Below, piece after piece: positions 1-12,700 of a stretch of DNA of 64,000 bases; position 1 is the first letter of the stretch; each line of letters begins with the position of its first letter. Both the position numbers and the translations under genes were made by a program. The notes beneath the pieces were generated by a model. The model did no database searches and was not told the DNA's origin. It saw only the letters and a list, made by a program, of their open reading frames with translations. This DNA is from Mactromeris polynyma. Lineage: Eukaryota > Mollusca > Bivalvia > Venerida > Mactridae. The stretch covers positions 21,160,256 through 21,224,255 of the forward strand of contig JASFXZ010000001.1 in assembly GCA_032209605.1 (NCBI GenBank). Reading direction: 5' to 3'.

Positions 1-560
1 ACAGTAGGAACGCGCTAGGAACGCAGTGCAAACTCCGTAGAAACGCAATAGTCGTAGTAGGCACCCCGTAGAAACGCCATTAACGCCGCAGGGACGCATT
101 GAGAACGTTGTAAGGTCGCGGACAATAGCTCAAATCCCGAAATATCCGCCCTGACATCGCGGTAAGGACGCCATAGACGTGATGGGGTCGTGGTAAGAAC
201 CCCATAGACGTGGTAAGGACGCAGTAAGGTCGCCATTGGTTCCCCCGATCCTTTTCTCCGCGTGTAAATGGCGACTCTACCACGTCTGTACTACGTGCCT
301 TTGGCGTTGTTCGGGTTCCTACTGCGATGCTACGGCGACCATGGCGACCTCAGGGCGATCCCACGGCGTCCTGAGTCAGGACGCCGAACCTCGGCGTTTA
401 CTTTGAACATGTCCAAAGTAAACGCCGTCGCTCTGCGACCTTCGGCGTCCTTGGGGTCCCCACGGCGTCTTGATGCGTTCTCATCACGACCCTACGGCGT
501 CCATGGTGTCCCTTCCACGTCCTGGGTCGCCGTAGGGACGCAGTAAGGACGCCAGTCCGG
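1..560. repeat. GC-rich degenerate repeat with inverted halves
   Basis: 1-250 is built of GTAAGGACGC / GTAGAAACGC-like words, 268-540 of their complements (CTACGGCGTCC, CACGGCGTC). Two exact hairpins stand out: 365-385 (10-bp arms, 1-nt loop) and 392-427 (14-bp arms, 8-nt loop). Apparent ORFs here are by-products of the repeat. Confidence 0.8.
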
Positions 561-574
561 TGTGACGGCTGTAT

Positions 575-685
575 AATATTGAGGTTGAATAAAGAGCAAA
601 AAAATGAAAATAGACTTGAACAATTTGTTCTTAATTTTGAGGTGGTCTTATTATTGAGGTGGTCTTTAAGTGAGGTTTTACTGTA
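575..685. mobile_element. A-family MITE, 5'-truncated
   Basis: Right part of the Tigger/pogo-like A family: AATATTGAGGTTGAATAAAG through TGAGGTTTTACTGTA. Family TIR TACAGTAAAACCTCA; copies are typically about 180 bp with internal GACCACCTCAATA motifs. Confidence 0.75.
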
Positions 686-1125
686 CTTAAATGTAAAGCT
701 GAATTTGAACATATTGACCGAGTTTAACTTGTGTACAAATTCAATTACAACTGGTATATATGATTTACTTTCATATATACTTTCGTTACCGTGGGGGTTT
801 CCATGGAGATAACGCTGACAACGGCACTTTTCGTAATTCAGATTCCTCTAAAAATTTTATAATGACAAAGTTCGATCCTAGACATGAGAATAAACTAATT
901 ATATTTTATCATCGAGACATACACTACAGTAATAACATGAATACTATTTTAAGAATGTATATATATTTTATATATTAATCAACACCTCACACATGAGTAT
1001 ATATAAACATTTTTTCTCAGACACCACAAGCTTAGCCTGATTAACCTAAAGTTGAAAGAACAACATGCACTGACCATTACAATGAATTACAATTTATTTA
1101 GGTATCGACTTTGTAAACGTTTAGT

Positions 1126-1312
1126 TAATAAAATAACTTACAGTTATCCGCCAACCTTTGCTATTTCTAACTTACTTCCTGTTTCGCTTTAAAATTTTTG
1201 ATTACGTGGAATCCAGGCTAATAAAATAACTTGCAGTTATCCGCCAACCTTTTCTATTTCTAACTTACTTCCTGTTTCGCTTTAAAATTTCTGATTACGT
1301 GGAATCCAGGCT
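1126..1312. repeat. 93-bp tandem duplication
   Basis: Two near-identical copies starting TAATAAAATAACTT and ending GTGGAATCCAGGCT, offset by 93 bp, with only a few mismatches. Confidence 0.9.
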
Positions 1313-1554
1313 GATTTACAAATATTGACTGTTTGAATATTGTCGCGTTTATCAAGTTCGTTTCTCTCTTGTTCGATTGGGCGTTTCGTAGAATTTAAAG
1401 GTTCATGTCTCTAATTTCGGTGTATTTATTCAACTGATTGATTCAATTTAAATATCTTGGTGTGCGAATCATATTGATCAATGCCATGGTTTAATACGTG
1501 AAAAGAGTAACAAAATACTGTCCGATCATATGCAACAGAAAAAGAAATTACATG

Positions 1555-1716
1555 TACAGTAAAACCTCATTAATAAGACCACCCTTGTGACCCTTGGAAA
1601 CTGGTCTTCTTATTGATAAGGTTTTTATGTCGAGAATGAATAAAGAGCAAAAATGTGAAAATGGACTTGAGTTGTGTTATTAAATTTGAGGTGGTCTTTA
1701 AGTGAAGTTTTACTGT
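1555..1716. mobile_element. A-family MITE
   Basis: TACAGTAAAACCTCATTAAT at the left, GTGAAGTTTTACTGT at the right; the family's inner hairpin motifs are partly decayed. Confidence 0.8.
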
Positions 1717-2532
1717 CTTGGTAGGTTTCCGTAGGGAATGCTATATGTACCGTAAAACATTTCGGTATATAGTTGCAGAATGGTTCAGACATGATTATGA
1801 AATATCACTTTTATAGAATGTGTAAGTATTTATTACATGTATATATCTGTTGCGTTGCAAACTAGCGAAAGATATTTATTTTAGTACCTTTTCATTGAAC
1901 GGTTTGTGAATCAGATATCAATGCAAGCTGTTTCATAGTCTTATCACAAATGAACGAATTAAAGCATATCGATACCAGATGTAGTGTTAGTACGCATGTC
2001 AGGACCTTTGTTGTTGGTTGTTCGTGCTATTTATTGTAGCTATGGTCACGATGTGCACGAGGTGAGTGTATAAATTTGTGTTCATAAACGTTTATGGTAG
2101 TCTGAGGGTCAACCGAACCCGAAACCTTAAAAAATATTATGAAATTTTATTATACAAGTTAAAGATTAATGTTTATATAGAGGATATGGACCCTGATTCG
2201 TGCTGTGCTACCCATAGTTTGTCCATGTGTGTCAAAGCATTCATTAGTTTGGCTAGCTTGAGTTTTTACTTAACTGTCTTCCACTTCTCTATGCATTACG
2301 TTCTTATCATGGAGGCATTACTATCCATTCTATGTTGTCGATATTCCTTCTTTATTATGGCGTCGTTTAATACAGGACGTCATTTAGCAGTGGAAAGACA
2401 AATTTCTCTCTACTTGGCTGTTTTATAACATAGTCAAGACATTTTCTCAATATTTTATTTTACGTTCTGTTTCTCATTTGTCTTTTTGTTAAATTCGTTG
2501 TCAATCCATCTTTCTCTCTATAAAGAATACAT

Positions 2533-2716
2533 TAAACCCTCAATTAACGACCACCTCAATTAACGACCACCACCTCAATATTAAGAATATGATTTTCAAG
2601 CCCATTTTAAGTACACTGTTTTGCTCTTTATTCAACCTCAATATCAAGACCACCTCAATATTAAGACCAGTTTTTCAGGGTCCCAACGGTGGTCTTATTT
2701 TTGGGGTTTTACTGTA
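2533..2716. mobile_element. A-family MITE
   Basis: ACCCTCAATTAACGACCACC left end; GGGGTTTTACTGTA right end. The internal CACCTCAAT motif is repeated. Confidence 0.8.
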
Positions 2717-3762
2717 TTTAAGATTAGGGCCTACGTCTAATTGTTGTTGCCTTTATAAAACGTTATGTATTTAATATTGTGCGTTTTTTTCGCATTCTGA
2801 TTTAAATAGTTCAGTTACTCACTGATAACAAGTTTAATATAAGGCTGCTTGTTTCTTCGTACTAGATTAGATACAGTGTGTATGTATGCATAATGGTTAA
2901 TTGCTTTTAATGATTAGTTACTATCCACTTACTAAATTTATAAATGTGTATATATATATGTTGGAAATCAATGAGCATATAGCGGATAAGTGTAATGTTA
3001 ACTAGCTGTTAAATCGATTTAAATCCTTCATGAGCCCCCCCCCTTATTTCGTCCGAATATGTATGTCCGAATGGTAAGAAAATTTGTAAACAAGGTCGCG
3101 AAAACTAATGTCAATTGTTGTTTCAGTTCATTTGATGCTTAGAAATGGATAATTGTATATATTATTGACATAAGCAACATTTGTTTTACATGTTTGTATG
3201 TTTATATTAATCTGACTGAAATACGTATTAGCAAAATAATAATTTAACGGAAAGTTAACAAAATTCAATGGACGGTTTGCATGTGGCGTAAGAAATACGA
3301 AGCAGTCAAACGGAATCTTTTAAATATCAAACAGTTAATTTGTGTCTCTTAGATATTGACAGTTGAGTTAAATATTTCGTATCTCTTAGAAAGATCTAAA
3401 CAATTTGTTTGAGTGATTTTATAAAGTAATCTGTATGTGTATTTTTTTTTATCACGCAACTCAAACTTCGTTCAAAAATATTTCTAGTAATTCTATCACG
3501 AGCGGGATTGTTTAAAATACGAACTTGTCAAAACTTGTGATCATAACAAATATTTCATTGGTCCTGAAGTATTCAGGTACTCTCCGCTAGTGAGCGAAGA
3601 ATGTCACTTTGTTTTCTCAACTGGTAAATGTAGAAAGAACCATTTAATTGCTTGTGTATTTTACTGTCATTCTTGTGTATCGAGTATCGTTATTTTTTTC
3701 AAGTGACTCACTACCCACCCCAGTTACACTTCTTGCTCAGCAGACTCTCAACATCAACAACT

Positions 3763-6700
3763 ATGGCTGATGAATTGTATACTAAACGAATACCTGTTGT
3801 GTTCAAAGCTCAGGATCGTGAAGATAGGTAGGTATCTTATTATCTATGACCTGGAATTTTGTGGTTATGATCATAAATCTAGTGGTGTTGGGTTAGACAG
3901 CTGCCCGGTTAGCTCTGTAGTGATGTGGGGTTAGACAGCCACCCGGTTAGCTCAGTCAGTGACTCAGTAGGGCGCCATACTAGTGTTTAGGGGGTCGTGG
4001 GTTCGAGCCCCACATTGGGAGCACTTTCCCTTGATTTACTTTAGCTCTGTCGGTATAATGCCGTACTTGTATTTATGGGATCGTATGTTTGAGCCTCACA
4101 TCGGGCACACTTTTCCCTTTATTTTCTTCAGTGGTGGCAGAAATGTTTGACAGCCCATGATACTGATAGTTGAGCCTCAAATGCCAAAAGGTGGAGGATA
4201 GTATTTGTGTTGGGTATAAACGGTCGCCCGGTTACCTCAGTCTGTTGTCTGTACTAGTGTTTAGGGGGTTGTAGGTTCGAGCCTCACATCTGGCGCACTT
4301 TTCCTCTTGATTTACTTTATTAATGAAGCAAGAGGTAGCCTAGAAAACCTGCATAAAGTTGTTTATGGTTATGCATGTTTCCGTACCTCTTACCCAAGGT
4401 CTGTTTTGTTTGAAGAAATAATGGGATGTCACGAAAGATTTCTGGCGTGCTGATCATTGACAACATCGTTACAACATTAACTTGTGATTGGGTCGCAAGT
4501 TTACTAAAGTTCTGAAATTGGTTAAGCCCCGGGTTACAGCGCCTGTCTTCTGATGTGAAGGTTATGAGTCTACCTGGGTTACTTACCAGCACTCATCCTA
4601 ATTCAAGTATGTGATATTTGGGGTTTAAACCAAGAACTTGAGGTAAGGAGTCAAGAGCTCGACCACAAGGCCTTCCTAACTTTTAGGTTAGGTTGTGATG
4701 TAGGACCAGCTTTTACTTAGTGCTTGCAAACCAGTTTACTGAAGTGTGTGGCCCTGTTAAGTACTGGAGCCATTTCTATCACAAGAGCGCCAATTTGTGG
4801 GTTCCATATTTCAACAGAAAAAAAGTAAGACATGAATGTATAAAATGCGTATCTTACTGAATGTCTCTGTAAGTGTAACAAAATAAAAGCTTACCATAAT
4901 ATGTTTCTGTCACACTGTCCCCTCATTCAATCAAGATAGATCAAATGTTTGCATTGCTGGAAGGCAAGTTGGGGTTCCTAATATTGATATATATATCCAT
5001 TATTACATCTTAAAAATGTGTGACATTCCCAACCATCATCTATCAATGTTTTTGCACATTTTTTGTAGGCGTGCGTCAGTGTCTATCAAAATGGAAATGG
5101 CAACAGTGACAACTCCTACCACAAGAAAGGTAAACTCTTACATTATGTATATATACATGGCATTAATTTAATAATCAGTAAACTAATTACAGCAGCATAA
5201 CATTTTTATGTAATGCGTGTAAAAACTTCTTTACATATTTGGTAAGGAATGACATATAATGAAATAGGCAGATCTAAGGTTTTTTCCCTAGGATTTTTCA
5301 GCTTGGGGTCCTTGCACCCTTGTGTTTGACAAATTGGGGGTCCTTAGTAAATTTGTAGGGTCCCAGATATGCAGTTTATACTTGACAACGGTTTATTTTA
5401 GGAGTCCCAGGGATGCACAGTAAGTGGAAAATGGGAGTCCCTGAAAAGAAAAGGGAGTCAGGGACTCAATATCTCTGCGTCAGAGAAATCCCTTGGATCC
5501 ATTTGAAAATTCTTTGTTTTCCTGAATATGACATAATTTTCAATAATTAAGATGTTTAACTCCAAACTGTCTTGGAAGAACTTTTTTGATACTGAAGAAC
5601 TCTAGTCCAACTTGCAAGTTATGTTATGTACATTTGTTTTTACTTTTTGTTTGCAGGAGCTAGTGGTCAGGCTGACTGATGAGAAAGATTTATTTTTCTT
5701 GTATACATTAAGACTTGGTGAAGAAGATTTTCAAAGGTAATGTGCCGGATCAAATTGGGTGATGGTGAACCAGTCTTTTTGAGTCATACAGTAAATGAGT
5801 AAAACCTTGACCACCATTAAAGACCACCTTGATAATAAGACTGCCTCAAAATTAAGAAAACATTTTCAAGTCCATTTTCACTGTTTTGCTCTCTCTTCAA
5901 GCTCGATATTATTAAGACCACCAGTTTTCAAGGGTCCCAAGGGTGGTCATGTTATTGAGGTTTTATTGTGTATGTACTTTTCCTATTTCATTTGAAAGTG
6001 GTTGTAGTGGCACTGTTATCTCGTGGTCGGTCTGCATTTTATTTCTTTCTTGTAAAATGAATTGTGGATTGTTCTTATTGATATCAAAATGTTGTTTTGG
6101 TGCTTACATGATAGAACAAAGTTTTCAATATCGTGGACATTAAGAAGTGAGTACAGTTGCTCACTGTTGTCAAAAACTTGTGGTAAGGTGACTATTAGTT
6201 TTGTTTGTTATATGATTGTCCTTAATTAGGTATACTTTATTTTATAGATGCTGATTGATCACATACTGTCTGCATTAGGGCTGTTATTCATACAATCGTT
6301 GTATCAACGATATTTTTCTGTCAATTGATATTCGGTACACACAAATATCGATATTATGGCAGGAAAATACAGGAGTCTAAAAATGTGCCAAAATAGCGTT
6401 ACATAACATTGTAGTTGCCGATTGTTACCCAGTACTATTATGGATAGTGCTTTCCAAATGTCAGCAATATAATATAATACTGTGAAGTTAAAAATCTGGA
6501 TTCATTTTTAAATGGTATCTTGTTATCATAAAAGTACAAGTTGAACATTTAACTATGTTGGGCATACACTCATAAACATACAGAAAAATAGGAGTTTATA
6601 GATCATTAAAGGAATTTAAAAAAATAGAATCGATATATCGTCGATATTTGTCTTTCGATATATCAATATTGTCGATGTGCAGAAATTTGAATAAATGACA

Positions 6701-9700
6701 GCCCTAGTCTGCATCAACCAGGTAGACACACAGAGTGGGTTGATTCTGGACTGTTGACGTATTCACTCATTGATCACGTAATTGTTTCCTTTCAGTCTGA
6801 AGATGCAACAAGGTTTATTGGTAGATTTTGGACAATTTCCACAGAAATTTATTGATCTACTAGAGATGTGTTTGAAGGAAGAACACAAAGATGTTCCAAA
6901 GTATGATATTGTTTATAAATGCATTTAATGTTCACAGTTTGTTACCCTGAAAATGTAAATCATATGTAAATCAACTAAACCTTTCTGTTCTACTTGTTTG
7001 TGAACATTTGCCCTTTGGTTTTGTGATAGAGTATTGTCCTAGGATGTGGGAGGTCACTGTTTCAATCTGATGACAAAACTAGCCGCACAATGATAAATGT
7101 TCGTCACTTCCGGTTTACGAGCGAAATCTAACAACGGGAGACAACTCTAACTTGAGCGTGATATACCGATGTTTAAACGACATGCATCGTTATTGGCAAT
7201 ATTGTTTAGGTTTGGAGGCTGAAATTTCATTTATTACTAACTTCTTTATGTATAAGGAGTAAAAAATTGACATGTATAATGGATGGCTGCTGACCTTTAA
7301 AATTGGAACTAGCTCTCTAGCCAATACTCGGTATTGTTAGGGTAGTGCTGGTTGACCTGATTTCTGCTTGTGGACTTGGAAGTACCTATCACTTGTCACC
7401 TGAAAAAACATGCATGCACATTAGCAAAACAAAATTTCAAATATTGTGAACAGTTGCATGTGATGAGAAAAGCTTTTGAGTTTAAAATCTTTTCTGAGAT
7501 ATGATGTTGGGCATGATCATCAAATTATTACTGATTTTTACAGAACTGTGATTTGTGGTCTTTGCACCTCCTCAATGTCTGATGTTTTGTGGACTGTTGT
7601 TTTCCAGGGGGGTCTGTGTGAGGAGGCATTGTCTTGTGTATGTGGCGTGTCCTGTAGCAACTTAATCTTTCTTTTATCAAAATATATGCATACGGTTTTA
7701 AGTTGGAATACTTGCTGGTATTAAAGCAGGGTATATTGAATTCGGAATGTATTTTTAATGCATGGACTAGCTATTTCTGTTGATTCATTAAGTTTATTGG
7801 AATTAGAAAATTTAACATTGAAGAGTCTCTCAATATTTCAGGTTTGTGTTACACATTATCAGTCAAGGAAACTTCAATGGTGATAAATCTACAGCAACTT
7901 TGAATATTATAGAAACTAATCCATTTAAACATCTGAATCATCTATCTCTGAAGTTTGTTCCTGGCTCGGATGCGGATGTGAAGAAATATCTGGCTGATTG
8001 TTTGAAACAATTCAAGGTAACCTATGTATTCAAAGTGCAACAGTCTGCGTTTTAATTGTGTGTCTTGCAAAATATGAGGAGACGTGTTGCTTTTGGTCTA
8101 ATCTACCATCAGTCAGCCAGTCTGTCACATAATAGTGTGTGCTGTTTAGTTTTAACCCCCCCCTTAAAATCACCGCCCAACTAAAACTTAAGAACCCCTT
8201 CTTTATGGCAAATTTGGGGCTGATATTAGAGTAAATCATATATTTTTCCCCAGTTTTTATCAAACTTTCCCCATTTGTAAAATTATTTTTTATCAGTTAT
8301 TTTCCAGCAGTTCTCATATTTTCTTCGTCCAAATGTAGATATCGGTGCCATGTTTTCAGCACTCAAAACAATCTATAAACAGGAACTTCATCGATTTTTG
8401 TTTCCGAACAATAAATTTGGTAATATGAATTCCCCAGTTTGACAATTTACGACGCAAATTTCCCCTTTTGAAAGGCCCCACCATACTTCCCCAAAAAGGG
8501 GCTGTTATGACTTGTCCATGCATGATGTTCTTCTTGTCCAAAAAATCTAGAAATATATTATAGACCTACAAACCACCTCTAAGAAACATGCCAACAAATA
8601 TTATTTTAGGCTGGCCTTACTGTTGATTATATTTTACAGGAGACAAACAACTTATTACAGCAGAGATTGGAACATACTGACGCTGATCTCAATCATAGGT
8701 TGAAGAATACGCAGGAGGTAAATTTTCATAATTTCCTTTATCACAAACTGTTTTTATAGCCATTATTCGGCTATATTCTCGATGCCAAGAAGTGTATATT
8801 TCTTTTCACTATTTGAATGTAAAAATTCCCAATAAATCTGAAGAAAAAGTTTTGGTTAAATTCAGCCAATAATCGACAAAGTTAAAGGCTTTTCTTTCAC
8901 AGGCATTTTATATTTATAAACCGAAATTGTTGATTAATAAATCACTAGATCCTTTAATTCACATCTACTTATATTACTTACATTTACTGTAATTTCTATA
9001 CTTTTTCCCCAAATTTCTTAGTTTAACCCAACAAAATTTCCCAATTCATAGGATATGGGTCATCTTCCCATAAAGCCAAAATAAACCCTGGTATCAGACA
9101 CGTTAGGTAAGCTTGTTTCCTTATGAAATGGGAGTCCATTTCACCTAAAACATCATACCATCATGCCAAGTTTAACCGTCGAGTAATTTTGTGTTTGGGT
9201 GATGCATACTTTCCTATTTGCCCATTGTATTGGACATATAGTTGACATTGTTATTAAATATATTGGAATTTAGTTTCTTCTTAGTCATTATACTGTTGAA
9301 CTTTTGTAACCTTTTTATGCCCCTCCCCCCATTTGAAGAATGGCAAAGGTGCATAAAGTGTTACCCTTGTCTATACACGCATCTCCGCAAAAAATGGGTT
9401 TCCAATTACTTACTCTGACATTAAAAGGATGGATGGATTCAATTCATATACATTATATAAGCATAGAATAATAAAATGCTGGTTAAGAACGATTTTTGTT
9501 ACAATCCACTTATTTTTGGAGGAGTTATGGCCCTTTTTGCATTCTACTGAAAAGATAATGTGCTATGGACACATCTAATTTTTTTAATTACATACCCGGT
9601 ACTTTAGATAGACATTTGATAGTGATTGTTTTATCATGAATCATATTTAACACTCGTCCACTATTTTTAATTATTTATTGGGTATATATAATATTTTCAG

Positions 9701-12700
9701 TTATTAAACTCCAAAACCATTGAGCTAGATAATTTGAAAGCTGAATGGACGGCAAAACTGAATGATCAGATGGCGAAACACAAACAAGAAATTGCTACAG
9801 AAAAAGAGCGAACCTATCAGGTAAATACGAATGTTTATCATTTAACTGTGAATTGTTCGTTTTAAGGCAAGTGTATTTTGTTCTTGAAATGACAAAACAT
9901 TTTTGAGGATGCTTTAGCGTCTCATTGCTATCATCGTCAGCTCAAAGTACTGCCATATTCATAGTCTCAAGAATATAGTACATGTAAAGTCGTCTGATTT
10001 TATTATAGATTTGATTAGTATAATGGCTGATTTGTCAGGGAATATCAATTGTGGAATGGCGGAAGTCTTGAATGTAGTATTATAAGTGTATTGTCTCTAA
10101 TTGTTGTGTATAAACACGGACATATAAACAATGGATTTGAAACAGGCTGACAGTGAAACGATAACGAGAAATAATTTACCCACAATCCTTAGCGCGTGCT
10201 TGGTAACTATCGTGAATTTCCACCACTTAAACGATCGGAGATTGCCAACAATCTCCGTTCCTTTCCGTCTGTTCCTAGCTCTGTTGAATATCACTTAAAT
10301 GTACATGTAATTACCTATTGATCTGTGTTTTTCTTAATGGTCTAAATATAGTAATTTAAGAAAGTATTAATTAATACTTCAGAATTCTTTAAATATGACG
10401 AATACAGTGGGTCAAAATGTCAACTTCTGTTGATTCAGAAACAAGATGGTGGACGTTATTTTGGGTTTGATCTCGGAAGAAAATCTCATTGCTCTCGAGA
10501 GTTGAAACAAGTCTTAACACACATATTAGTACATTTCCAATCCATGGTATGTATGTCCATGGTATAAACCTTGTCATTGAAAAACATGTTCTTTTTTGTA
10601 CTTTATCAAATAAATATTTGTGTTTGTTTAGTTACAATCTACAAGTCAACAAAGACAGGAACAGGAGAGAAGAGAACAAGAACAAACACATAGCAAGATG
10701 GTACAGCAGTTAGAGAGCAGATTGTATGACCTTGAAACTGTGAATAAGGTAATAATATGACCTTGACATTGGCAGTGAAAGTGACCCTGACATTGTTAGC
10801 ACTACTGGCTAAAAGCCAGAGAGCTTATGTCATAGTGAATTGTCCGTCATGTGTGTGTGCGTCCATCAGACTGTTAACTTTTTATCAAAACGACATTTCC
10901 TCTGAAACTGTATGGCTAGTTGATGAAACTTGCCTTGAAGCATCTGGGAATGACCCTTTCTCAAAATTGTTCAAATGGTTCCAATATGGCCGCCAGAGCT
11001 AAAAATAGAAAAACCTTTAAATGACTTCTTCTCATGAACCGATGAACAGATTTGCATCAAACTTGCTCTGTTGCATCCTTGCATAAACCTTCCTTATGAT
11101 TTCTGACATCCATATGCACTTATATAGCCAGTAGAGCGTCGGGCCCTCTGGTGCCTCTTGTTTTTGTGTTACCCAATGTTAATGTCAGGGACTCTCAGAC
11201 TTTATGGTTGCATGTAATTATGGTTTTATTTCTTGTAATTGCAATTCATTGAACTCTTCTGTAATTGGTTTTTTTTTTACAAGAATATCATTAGAATTAG
11301 TGAAATCTTATAATCTGGTTTCATGGTTTTTTTAACCTGTTTAAATATTACAGGAAAGTTAATGGTTATTAAATTTAGTTTAAAAAACATATTTCTTTCC
11401 CTGTCATAATAATCTTTGCATTAATTTTACTTTATCATTTTCTGAAACACATCTTGAAAAAGAGCACTTATGAGACTTGCAATATTTTATTGTTTAGGAT
11501 TTAACAGAGAGAAGATACAAAAATGAAGGAAACATCCGAGATTTAAAATCAAAACTGGCATCTTTAGAAGAGGAAAATGGACACATGAAACAAGACATAC
11601 AGAATTTACGGAAACAGAATTCATCATTAGGTAGATTTTGTTTAGAATTATAGCATTAAAAACTCATTTATACCTAATGAGCTTTAACATTTTGACACTG
11701 TGTTCTAATTGGTGGCAGTCTCTGAGGTTTTTGGTCCAAATGACATATCTGGGCGAAATTGAGTTATTAACATTTCTGAATGCAGGGATATTTATAGGTC
11801 ACTACTAGACACACTTTTTTGCAAACCAACTTTTTTTCAGGGAATTACAGCACTTTTAATATGGTCATCAAAACTAGATCTACAAAAATGTTACATGATG
11901 TCATAATGTGAAAACATGATGTCATCTTTATTTTGTTTTTCTCAGAAGCGAGGCTCAGTGCATTTGGGCCAAAAATCTCAAGAGACTGCCACAGAGTGAT
12001 ACTCTTTAGTGTATAGGAGGAATTTGTCTGTTCCTTTACCTGTTGTCATTTGTTTTAACAATCTATTATTGAATAATATCTGATTTCTAGGACCCGACTG
12101 ACAGTAATATCTGACCACTGACCACAGTTTTATTGATAAAAATTCTGACAGTCAGGTATAGTGAAGACTGTCCCTATATAAATGTTTGATAAATATATAA
12201 AACAGAAAATTCAATGCTGCTGGAAATTGACATTTATTTTGCTTAATTATTTAGTATTTCATTGCTGTTAAATTACTAATAGTCAGAGGTGTCAATAAGA
12301 GCCGGGAGCTGGTAAAATTACACATTAACTTAAGCATCATTACCCGGCTACTTTTCTTTGATTAATGATCAAAATTAAGGGAAATTAAACCCCCCTAATT
12401 TTTTGCCATAACCCTGCTTCTTCAAGTATAAGTGACACCCCTGGATTGTGACAGTGTTGTCCATGTCATTGTTTAAACCATTATTTGCATGAATAACATC
12501 CAGTGATCTCATGAAGTGTTAAGAACAAAACAAGTCTAGGTGCCTTTTATTACATGCAGATGGACTAGTTTTGCTTTTACCCCTCGACCTTTGCTCTCAT
12601 CTGAATGCCCCTAGGCTGCCCGTCTCCAAAAAGGAGCCATAAAATGTAACTGCTGTCCGTCCGATTCCGTGTGTGCAAAAATTGAGTTCCGATCAATAAG

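Larger units (their letters stand above)
686..3762. other. Gene-free region upstream of SASS6
   Basis: AT-rich, with the 93-bp duplication and two A-family MITEs noted separately. The 120-codon frame at 2066-2428 has no domain, conserved motif or sensible composition. No TATA box or clear SASS6 promoter was recognised in the 300 bp before the start. Confidence 0.6.
3763..8016 (+). other. SASS6: SASS6 exons 1-5: N-terminal head (PISA) domain
   Basis: These exons encode residues 1-162, the globular head that self-associates to form the cartwheel hub. The Phe in the ETNPFKH segment falls at residue 132 and aligns with human F131, the residue known to insert into the neighbouring head and to be needed for oligomerisation. 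Its retention implies a functional hub interface. Exon 5 (7842-8016) carries most of the PISA-like block and ends in phase 0, so the head and the coiled coil are separated by an intron. Confidence 0.93.

Noticed and set aside
2066..2428. 120-codon plus-strand ORF upstream of SASS6
   Set aside because: No recognisable family, unbiased codons, AT-rich context; chance length for this composition.
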